From: Wolbachia endosymbiont of Cylisticus convexus
GTDB lineage: Bacteria > Pseudomonadota > Alphaproteobacteria > Rickettsiales > Anaplasmataceae
Direction of reading: 5' to 3'
NCBI RefSeq assembly: GCF_003344345.1
Contig: NZ_QPIP01000084.1
Coordinates: 1 to 5,053 of the forward strand
DNA: 5,053 nt
Position numbers and translations under genes: made by a program. Below, one piece after another: positions 1-5,053 of this stretch (its first letter is position 1; each line of letters opens with the position of its first letter). Below the pieces are notes generated by a model, which was not told the origin of the DNA, did no database searches, and saw nothing but the letters and a program-made list of their open reading frames with translations.

Positions 1-2
1 AC

Positions 3-2009
3 CTGCCGCAAGAGATTGATGAAGCAGTGAGTTATCAAGATAAACTTAAGGATGATTACGAAGAGGTTATAAAAGAATATGTTATAGATTTTACTGGGTC
101 TGTTAATATTACACATAATCAAGACGATACTTTAACTTCGGTGGGGCAACGTGTAGGAGTAGTGATATTAGAAAATGTTACTCCAGATCGAATTAGGGTT
201 TCCAGTAGTGATACAGATTTGGTGTTTTTCGATGAAGTATCTAACCATGTAATCAATATAAAAAATTGGAATAATTCTGAATCTTATAGAATTTCTACAT
301 TGGAATTCGATTCAGGATTAGAACCAATAATAATTCGAAGATTAGATAAGTTTAGTTTGTCCAATGTAGCAGAAATACAAAACCTAATTAATAAAGCTTC
401 GGAAATTTGCCAAAAGAGGGCTGAATTGGAACTAAATAAACAATTGTTGGCTGCAGCACGAGATGGTGACTTTAATAAAGTTAAAGATCTTGTAAGTCGG
501 TGTGCTACTTTAGATACTCAAGATAGGCAGGGTTGGACACCTATACTCCTTGCTGCGGAAGCAGGTAAATGGAGTATAGTAAAATTTCTTCTTGATAATG
601 GTGCTAATATCGATAATGAAACAACATATCAGGGAACACCTTTACATTATGCTGTACAAGAAGGTAATTTAGATATAGCTGAATTTCTTCTTGATAGAGG
701 CGCTGATATTGAGTCTCAAAATTACTATAATCAAAAACCTTTACACATTGCTGTTCAAGCAGGTAGGCTGAATGTAGTAAATCTACTTCTTGATAGAGGT
801 GCTAATATCAAGGCTACAGATATGTATAGTCAAACGCCTTTAGATTTAGCTACTCAAAAAGATTACAAAGAAGTAATAGAAGTTCTGAAACAAAAGCAAT
901 TGGATCTAAATAAAGAATTATTAATTGCTGCAGGAAAAGGAAACCTTGAAAAAGTTAAAGACAATGTCAGACAAGGCGCTAGTATTGATGCTAAGTATAA
1001 TACTGGTCGAACTCCTCTGCATTGGGCTGCTAGAAATGGTCACTTAAGTATAGTACAATATCTCATAGAGAAAGGTGCTAATTTTTCTATTAAAGATAAT
1101 GATGGTAAAACACCGTTGGATCTTGCATCTTGGAAAAGGCACGATACTGTTGTACAGTATTTAAACAGAATTAAGGGAGAAAATAAAAAACCCACACAAC
1201 GCAAGCGTCGTCATAACCATGGAGATTACAATCGTTATCGTAGTCGCTTATCGCGTAAACCTCTTGCTATAGATTTAAGTAATCAACCTGAAATAGCGGC
1301 AAGTAGTAGTACGAGGCCATCTTCATGGCTAAATAGTTTGTTTGGTTGGGTAAAAGCAAAGAGTAGTTTATTAACAACAAACATAGTCAATCCTATAGGT
1401 AGATGGTTCATTGATAGTAAAGATATCAATGTTTCCAATAAGAATGAATCTTATAACTCTGTAGCTCAAGGTGATTTAAAAACAGTAGATTTTTCGCAAG
1501 TTGATGTAAATAGTACACTATTTTTGTTAGACGTATTTATAAGGAGGATTACAGGTCAAAAGTACATTTCTACAGTAGATCAGTCTATATCCCCACTAGA
1601 AGCATTGGGCTATGCATTGAATATTACAGAGGGATTTAAGCGATTATTGAATGAAACAGCCACTAAATCAGGTATATCAGTAAAAAATCTAAACTTTGAT
1701 CCTGTGGCAGTACAATCGGCTATAGTTAGGCAAATAGTGAGTGAAAAATTTTCTAAAATATCAAAAACTCTATATTCATTTGCAAAAGAAGCGTGTCCAG
1801 AATTTCAACAAACCGATAAGTTCCTAGTCCACTTAAGGAATAATTTAAAAGGGGAGAAAGAAGCTGTACTGCTACAACAGAAAGTAGAGCAGACCTCAGA
1901 TCAGCAAATTTCAAGAAAAGTGGTTGCAAAAGAGCTACCTAAAAAGCCTGATACTTTCTTAAATGGAACATCAGTAGTTAAAGGAATAAGCAGTGTGTTA
2001 GAGCGATAA
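3..2009 (+). CDS. Ankyrin-repeat protein with latrotoxin-type C-terminal domain (5' end outside window)
   Basis: Likely a host-interacting effector or toxin-like protein. The frame is open to the left edge without a stop, and the GTG at 27 has no convincing ribosome site, so that codon is probably an internal valine and 668 C-terminal residues are seen. With codon 3-5 as residue 1: residues 1-143 are a beta-rich region containing FDSGLEPIIIRRLDKFSLS. Residues 144-391 hold eight ankyrin repeats with TPLHYA, KPLHIA and TPLHWAA cores. Residues 397-421 are an Arg-rich linker with RKRR at 400-403. Around 438-470 is a Trp-rich amphipathic stretch. Residues 503 to about 628 form a helical domain with ITGQKY, SPLEALGYALNIT and ACPEF motifs. 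A conserved-looking tail ends in TFLNGTSVVKGISSVLER. I recognise the C-terminal half as the latrotoxin-CTD-like region of Wolbachia/WO ankyrin proteins. That call is from memory, but the ankyrin call is secure. The gene is convergent with the nuclease gene, ten bases away. Confidence 0.9.
   Translation: MPQEIDEAVSYQDKLKDDYEEVIKEYVIDFTGSVNITHNQDDTLTSVGQRVGVVILENVTPDRIRVSSSDTDLVFFDEVSNHVINIKNWNNSESYRISTLEFDSGLEPIIIRRLDKFSLSNVAEIQNLINKASEICQKRAELELNKQLLAAARDGDFNKVKDLVSRCATLDTQDRQGWTPILLAAEAGKWSIVKFLLDNGANIDNETTYQGTPLHYAVQEGNLDIAEFLLDRGADIESQNYYNQKPLHIAVQAGRLNVVNLLLDRGANIKATDMYSQTPLDLATQKDYKEVIEVLKQKQLDLNKELLIAAGKGNLEKVKDNVRQGASIDAKYNTGRTPLHWAARNGHLSIVQYLIEKGANFSIKDNDGKTPLDLASWKRHDTVVQYLNRIKGENKKPTQRKRRHNHGDYNRYRSRLSRKPLAIDLSNQPEIAASSSTRPSSWLNSLFGWVKAKSSLLTTNIVNPIGRWFIDSKDINVSNKNESYNSVAQGDLKTVDFSQVDVNSTLFLLDVFIRRITGQKYISTVDQSISPLEALGYALNITEGFKRLLNETATKSGISVKNLNFDPVAVQSAIVRQIVSEKFSKISKTLYSFAKEACPEFQQTDKFLVHLRNNLKGEKEAVLLQQKVEQTSDQQISRKVVAKELPKKPDTFLNGTSVVKGISSVLER
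432..1176 (+). repeat. Ankyrin repeat array, eight repeats in two blocks (5+3)
   Basis: The encoded protein shows eight roughly 33-residue ankyrin units. Each block opens with the same kind of capping repeat: LNKQLLAAARDGDFNKVKD at 432 and LNKELLIAAGKGNLEKVKD at 903. This suggests that a multi-repeat block was duplicated. Within block one, the end of the repeat (LLD.GA.I) is also conserved in DNA: the string cttcttgata recurs at 588, 687 and 786, exactly 99 bp apart. Repeats five and eight are degenerate, ending in VIEVLKQKQ and VVQYLNRIKG, and look like C-terminal caps. Ankyrin arrays bind proteins, but the partner here cannot be inferred. Confidence 0.88.
1185..1265 (+). other. Arg-rich linker with RKRR furin-type motif (encoded)
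   Basis: Directly after the last ankyrin repeat, the protein has a basic linker (residues 395-421 counted from the codon at 3-5) that includes QRKRRH, YRSR and LSRK. RKRR is coded at 1200-1211 and fits the R-X-(K/R)-R consensus of furin-type proprotein convertases. The same stretch could also act as a nuclear localisation signal. The motif is seen directly; cleavage or nuclear import is inference. Confidence 0.4.
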
Positions 2010-2019
2010 ATAGAGGGAA

Positions 2020-2931
2020 CTATGAGGTCTTTTCTGACTGTAACTGTTTGATTTCATTAGAGGAAAGACCTGTAGTTTGTGATATGATGTCAGTAGAGAC
2101 GCCAGCTTTAAGTAGGTTTTTGGCTACAGCTATTTTAGCCTGTTTTTCTCCTTCCGCTTTGCCCTTTTCATGGCCGATTTGGATGCCTTCTAGTTTAGCA
2201 TCATCGAGTTTTTGAGCAAGGATAGCCTTCTCTTTCTGTACACTCAATATTCTTTCCTCATATGCGATCAAATCCTTTTCATTCCAGCGAAACCTATCTA
2301 ATTCATCATATGCTAGCTTTATTATTGGAGCTTCTGCTGCTATCTTTTTCAAATCTTCTTCAGTTGTTTCTTCTGCATATTTAAAAAAGAAACACCATCT
2401 CTCTGTAGTATTCTCTAATTGCTCTACTCTATTTTTTGTAAATTTAGGCAACTCAATAAAGACAAATTGTAGATCTTTTAAGTAATGACCATTGGTTTTG
2501 ATATCACGTATATTATGAGTAGAAATATAGTCAACTTCTTCAGGCAAAAGGTTACAATTGGAAATAGCAATAAAGAAAACTTTCTGAAGATCAATGTAAT
2601 TACCAGACTTATCTAATTGTCTTGAGTAAGCCTTAGCAGCATAAAGTTGAGCACGTTTTTCAAAGCCTTTATCACGAGCGAGCTGCATTTCAATAACAAA
2701 TCTATTACCAATAGAGTCTTTGCAAAGAACATCAACAATGCTTTGTTTGTCAGAGGCAATTTCAGGATCCATGATAGTGCTGAGGAATTCAATTTCTATT
2801 ATTTGATCAGAAGTAGAAAAGTCCAAGATATTGTTCAGGAAGCAAATGAGGATATTTTTATTCTTTTCAGAGCCAAAGATTTTCTTAAAACTGAGGTCAT
2901 TTTTAGGGTCTAGAAATTTAGAAAAAGCCAT
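2020..2931 (-). CDS. Rpn/PDDEXK_2 family PD-(D/E)XK nuclease (recombination-promoting nuclease / putative transposase)
   Basis: A complete 303-residue protein of the PD-(D/E)XK nuclease family often annotated as Rpn or 'PD-(D/E)XK nuclease family transposase', abundant in Wolbachia. The N-terminus carries the family signature FLDPKNDLSFKKIFG (residues 6-20). The probable metal-binding core is D67 in SIVDVL, then E81 and Q83 in FVIEMQ, giving the D-x(n)-E-x-Q arrangement. The following AYSRQL segment is also family-typical. Residues 223-265 are charged and probably coiled. The C-terminus (269-294) is a small helical module, GVSTDIISQTTGLSSNEI, also found in the HTH regulator of this window. 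The ATG start fits: AGG lies ten bases upstream and a promoter just beyond it. No frameshift or lost core residue is seen, so it may be active. Family members cut DNA and promote RecA-independent recombination; the role here is inferred. Confidence 0.9.
   Translation of the reverse strand: MAFSKFLDPKNDLSFKKIFGSEKNKNILICFLNNILDFSTSDQIIEIEFLSTIMDPEIASDKQSIVDVLCKDSIGNRFVIEMQLARDKGFEKRAQLYAAKAYSRQLDKSGNYIDLQKVFFIAISNCNLLPEEVDYISTHNIRDIKTNGHYLKDLQFVFIELPKFTKNRVEQLENTTERWCFFFKYAEETTEEDLKKIAAEAPIIKLAYDELDRFRWNEKDLIAYEERILSVQKEKAILAQKLDDAKLEGIQIGHEKGKAEGEKQAKIAVAKNLLKAGVSTDIISQTTGLSSNEIKQLQSEKTS
2025..2071. terminator. Possible terminator-like inverted repeat between convergent genes
   Basis: AGGTCTTTTCT (2025-2035) pairs with AGGAAAGACCT (2061-2071). 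Ten of the eleven pairs are Watson-Crick, and the remaining one is G-U in the plus-strand RNA. The stem surrounds a 25-base loop just after the stop of the ankyrin gene and inside the last codons of the nuclease gene. No clear T-run follows, so a classical intrinsic terminator is doubtful. It may instead be chance or an mRNA 3'-end structure. Confidence 0.25.
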
Positions 2932-2958
2932 GACGAATTAACCTAGAAAGCATTAATA

Positions 2959-2987
2959 ATTATACACAATTGTGAAGAAATATTCAA
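2959..2987 (-). promoter_or_regulatory. Sigma70-type promoter of the nuclease gene
   Basis: Read on the minus strand, a -35 box TTGAAT (2987-2982) is followed after exactly 17 bases by a perfect -10 box TATAAT (2964-2959). Transcription would start near 2952, leaving a leader of about 20 bases before the ATG at 2931 with a weak TAGG ribosome site. Box matches and spacing are seen directly; activity is inferred. Confidence 0.6.
2965..2974. promoter_or_regulatory. Perfect 10-bp palindrome in the promoter spacer (possible operator)
   Basis: CACAATTGTG is its own reverse complement and abuts the -10 box of the nuclease promoter, inside the 17-base spacer. A dimeric repressor, for example a phage-type XRE regulator, bound here would block RNA polymerase. 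A ten-base palindrome in AT-rich DNA can also arise by chance. Confidence 0.3.
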
Positions 2988-3030
2988 CTTCTTTATTTTT
3001 AGTTTGTTTTTTTAAGTTTTGAATGCGTTG

Positions 3031-3120
3031 ATGAAAAAAACGACCTCCATAGATGACCTTAAAATAGCATTCTCTACTTTAGATGGAAGAAATTTTACTA
3101 CTTTTTATAACTACCTCTAA
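3031..3120 (+). pseudogene. Short open frame, possible N-terminal remnant of the decayed gene
   Basis: A 29-codon ATG frame begins MKKTTSIDDLKIAFSTLD and ends FTTFYNYL before TAA. The composition looks protein-like rather than random, but no ribosome site precedes it and the product is too short to classify. It lies just upstream of the frameshifted gene at 3384-4253, on the same strand, and may be its original start. I do not recognise a family. Confidence 0.25.
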
Positions 3121-3143
3121 AAATAGCTTTAAAAGGCCAGTAA

Positions 3144-3362
3144 ATGGATGCTATGAGTTTAGTAGCTGTAGAAGATACCCTTTTTAACGCTTTTTGGTGC
3201 AAGAGGCTAATCTCCATAAAAGTAGGAGCGCAAAAGCTCAATTACGACTATCGTATTGTAAAATATTCGAAAAATAATATCAATATTTTTGATAGTAAAA
3301 TTTATATTAAAGTTATAATATACACAGAAGCTCTGTATGACTTAATAGCGTGGGCATTGTAG
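3144..3362 (+). pseudogene. Open segment of unknown nature, probably part of the decayed gene
   Basis: A 72-codon frame with an ATG start (MDAMSLVAVEDTLFNAF at its beginning) ends in TAG at 3360. Past that stop, the same frame reads straight on into FLVGLLDMLAKFLSQAAKG, the first recognisable piece of the pseudogene. This suggests one degraded gene interrupted by a nonsense codon. No family is recognised, its middle is rich in Asn, Ile and Lys as expected of drifting AT-rich DNA, and no ribosome site is evident. It could equally be chance. Confidence 0.25.
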
Positions 3363-3524
3363 TTTTTGGTAGGTCTATTGGATATGCTAGCAAAATTTCT
3401 ATCTCAAGCGGCTAAAGGAGCATTGTACATTATTAAGCAGTGAGGGTCTGTATAACGAGGTACTAAATGAAGTTAAAAATACACCTAGGGATTCAAGGGA
3501 AGGTATAGACCAGCTAAAGAAAAA

Positions 3525-3884
3525 GTGGCTGTTGCAATAGAAGAAACTATTGATCTAGAGAAGTTTAATGATGACCATCCATTAAGAGAAATTAATATTG
3601 CCTATGTTTCTGAAGGAGCTACAAACTATTTATTTAGCTTAAGTGATTCATCGGAACTGTATGATTTGAAAGAGGATAGAGGAAAAGCAATTTATCAGGC
3701 AATTAAATCAAATGATAGGGAGTTAGTAAAACATCTATTAATGATCCTTACGTCAGGTGATATTGAACTTGAATTTTTTAAGGAATTAGAGGTGTTACTG
3801 TCGAGAGCATATGAAGAATTAAAGGAAAAATTATCGCAGGACATATCTAGAAAAAAACATAAGTTTAAAACGTTTTGTGTGTAA
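3525..3884 (+). CDS. Hypothetical protein; longest open piece of the frameshifted gene
   Basis: This 119-residue frame would be called as a gene by itself from the GTG at 3525. There is no ribosome site at that codon, and the frame is open upstream to 3489. Its sequence is mostly helical and charged, with SLSDSSELYDLKEDRGKAI and SNDRELVKHLLMIL, faintly like a helical-hairpin or degenerate ankyrin unit but not assignable. The last 15 or so residues (DISRKKHKFKTFCV) are probably out-of-frame readthrough, because the other frame there reads TYLEKNISLKRFVCNNVDV. More likely a fragment than an independent gene. Confidence 0.4.
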   Translation: MAVAIEETIDLEKFNDDHPLREINIAYVSEGATNYLFSLSDSSELYDLKEDRGKAIYQAIKSNDRELVKHLLMILTSGDIELEFFKELEVLLSRAYEELKEKLSQDISRKKHKFKTFCV

Positions 3885-3965
3885 TAATGTTGACGTATTA
3901 ATAGCAAAGCCTGTTGATATAAGAGCAATCTATTTATAGTTCAATCTGGAAAAATAGATGAGTTA

Positions 3966-4253
3966 TTGCTAATTAAAATAGCAGAAGGCTTAGAAGAAGG
4001 AGAATTGCGCTCACAAATAAATCAGATGATAGAGACGCTAAAAAAAAATGAAAGGTTTGTAGAATTGGAATATAAAGTAAGAAGATTAGAATCAGAACTT
4101 GCAAGTGGAGAAGAGCAAGCTGAAGCTATGAAGTCTAGCATAAAAGAACGAGAAAGAGAAATGAGAGAGATTGGAGACAAAAGCAACCAAGTAATAAGGG
4201 AAAGAGAGAAATTATTATCAAAACTAAGCAAAAATGCAAATAGAAGACATTAG
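3966..4253 (+). CDS. Hypothetical coiled-coil protein; 3' piece of the frameshifted gene
   Basis: The only start in this frame is TTG at 3966. The frame is open back to 3918 and reads SNLFIVQSGKIDELL before that TTG, which argues that it is a C-terminal fragment. The 95 residues are almost all Glu, Lys, Arg, Leu, Ser and Gln in heptad-like order (for example FVELEYKVRRLESELASGE), predicting a long coiled coil. There is no signal peptide or membrane segment. Its last 20 bases overlap the start of the downstream HTH gene. If translated, it could be a truncated partner or remnant; function unknown. Confidence 0.45.
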   Translation: MLIKIAEGLEEGELRSQINQMIETLKKNERFVELEYKVRRLESELASGEEQAEAMKSSIKEREREMREIGDKSNQVIREREKLLSKLSKNANRRH

Positions 4254-5053
4254 AGGCAGGCTACGAAAAAGAATGACCGCTAGCGACCTTGAATCTTTAG
4301 ATTACAAACTAGGACAGAAAGTAAGAAGTTGTAGGTTAGCAAAGGGATATACTCAAAAAGATTTAGCAAAAAAAATCGATACAACATATCAGGTAATACT
4401 GCAATATGAAAAAGGAACACGCAGAATTTCAATTAAGAAATTATATGAGTTAGCAGAAGCATTATCAACAACTGCTAGAGACCTAGCTTACGGACAAGAA
4501 GTATCAAATGAGAAAGGGTATGAGGGAGAGGAGGTACTAAATCTAGTAAGAAGACATAAAGAGATTAAGGATCAAGAATTACGTGAAACGTTTTATTTAT
4601 TAACTAAATTCATCCGTATTAGTGAGGAAGAAAGTGGAAAGGCAGTAAAAGTAGAGGTGGCAAAGGGTTTAGTTAAGGAAGGAGTTTCTGCTCATGTTAT
4701 CTCTCAAACGACCAGTTTATCTATTGATGAATATGATAATGATGAGAAAAAAATTTCCATTCCGTATAAAGTAGGTCAAAGAATAAAAGAATGGAGGTTG
4801 ATACGAGGATATACACAAAAAGATTTAGCGAATAAAGTTGGCATAACAAATCAAGGAATATATGAGTATGAACAAGGGAGAGCTGCTGTTTCACTTGAAA
4901 TGTTAGATGAAATAGCAAAGGTACTATTAATTAATATTACAGATCTGCTTCCAGAAACAAGAGAAAATGAGAATAGTGAAGCAGAGCTATCAAGGTTAAT
5001 AGAAGAATACAAAAAGATTAAAAGCCAAGAACTACGTCATGTACTAATAAAAT
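4234..5053 (+). CDS. Tandem XRE-type helix-turn-helix transcriptional regulator (3' end outside window)
   Basis: The 273 visible residues form a repeated design. HTH domain 1 (residues 24-84) has YTQKDLAKKIDTT and LQYEKGTRRIS. A linker follows (about 85-177). HTH domain 2 (178-238) has YTQKDLANKVGITNQG and YEYEQGR, then the start of a second linker. Both are classic Cro/C1-type folds with the Q-K-D-L-A turn and the E-x-G recognition-helix end. The units repeat every 154 residues, and the linkers share IK(D/S)QELR (111-117 and 262-268). Wolbachia WO regions carry such multi-HTH regulators, probably phage repressor-like DNA-binding proteins. ATG 4234 is the first start after a stop at 4225. ATG 4273 (residue 14) is an alternative, and neither has a strong ribosome site. 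The gene overlaps the upstream coiled-coil frame by 20 bases. Its targets are unknown. Confidence 0.88.
   Translation, partial: MQIEDIRGRLRKRMTASDLESLDYKLGQKVRSCRLAKGYTQKDLAKKIDTTYQVILQYEKGTRRISIKKLYELAEALSTTARDLAYGQEVSNEKGYEGEEVLNLVRRHKEIKDQELRETFYLLTKFIRISEEESGKAVKVEVAKGLVKEGVSAHVISQTTSLSIDEYDNDEKKISIPYKVGQRIKEWRLIRGYTQKDLANKVGITNQGIYEYEQGRAAVSLEMLDEIAKVLLINITDLLPETRENENSEAELSRLIEEYKKIKSQELRHVLIK

Larger units (their letters stand above)
3384..4253 (+). pseudogene. Frameshifted gene for a helical, coiled-coil protein of unknown function
   Basis: Five open segments on the plus strand alternate between two frames and join into one sensible protein. MLAKFLSQAAKGALY (from 3384) leads into LLSSEGLYNEVLNEVK with one extra base near 3429. 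NTPRDSREGIDQ leads into AKEKVAVAIEETIDLEKF with one base missing near 3513. EELKEKLSQ leads into TYLEKNISLKRFVCNNVDV with one extra base near 3838. AKPVDIRAIYL leads into IVQSGKIDELLLIKIAEG with one base missing near 3935. The reconstructed product has about 290 residues, is helical, and ends in a charged coiled coil. In each gap the alternative frame reads more protein-like than the continuing one. The N-terminus may extend to 3031. The family is not recognised; the position next to an HTH regulator fits phage WO cargo. The rebuilt frame is inference. Confidence 0.6.

Noticed and set aside
27..29. GTG as the true start of the ankyrin gene
   Set aside because: The frame is open to the window edge, the residues before it (LPQEIDEA) are protein-like, and no Shine-Dalgarno site sits at the right distance.
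2647..2913. Plus-strand open frame of 88 codons
   Set aside because: It lies wholly within the minus-strand Rpn nuclease gene, which carries clear family motifs across this stretch.
2020..2931. Rpn gene as a complete insertion sequence with terminal repeats
   Set aside because: No matching terminal inverted repeats or target-site duplications could be found on either side of the gene.
2985..3030. T-rich stretch as an intrinsic terminator
   Set aside because: There are T-runs but no GC-containing stem in front of them on either strand.
3695..3928. Minus-strand open frame of 77 codons
   Set aside because: It is antisense to the plus-strand helical segments and shows no recognisable motif or start signal.
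4022..4231. Minus-strand Leu/Ser-rich open frame, membrane-like
   Set aside because: It is the antisense shadow of the Glu/Lys-rich coiled-coil segment, which automatically gives Leu, Ser and Phe in reverse.
4721..4918. Minus-strand open frame with hydrophobic runs
   Set aside because: It lies opposite the second HTH domain, which is unambiguous on the plus strand.

Overview
The window is AT-rich and most likely comes from Wolbachia (Rickettsiales), in a prophage WO or WO-derived accessory region. Nothing was searched. The attribution rests on recognising a gene set typical of Wolbachia: an ankyrin-repeat protein ending in what looks like a latrotoxin-type C-terminal domain, a PD-(D/E)XK (Rpn/PDDEXK_2) nuclease-transposase protein, and a multi-HTH XRE-type regulator built from repeated units.

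Layout. From the left edge to 2009 (+) lies the 3' part of a large gene. It encodes a beta-rich segment, eight ankyrin repeats, an arginine-rich linker with an RKRR furin-type motif, a Trp-rich amphipathic stretch and a helical C-terminal domain. Ten bases beyond its stop, and convergent with it, a complete 303-residue Rpn-family nuclease gene runs on the minus strand (2931 to 2020). It has a good sigma70-type promoter at 2959-2987. From about 3031 to 4253 (+) the DNA is a decaying gene. Several open segments alternate between two frames and join into one helical protein with a coiled-coil C-terminus if four single-base frameshifts are undone. Its last codons overlap the start of a tandem-HTH regulator (4234 to the right edge, +), which is cut by the window end with about one and three-quarter repeat units visible.

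How the parts relate. The ankyrin/latrotoxin-like protein is a candidate host-directed effector or toxin. The Rpn nuclease and HTH proteins are mobile-element or phage-associated. The least expected observation is a shared protein module. A 26-residue stretch at the C-terminus of the nuclease (2050-2127, minus) and one in the linker between the two HTH domains (4657-4734, plus) match at 16 of 26 positions, although the rest of these two proteins is unrelated. No tRNA, rRNA, CRISPR array or complete insertion sequence is visible.
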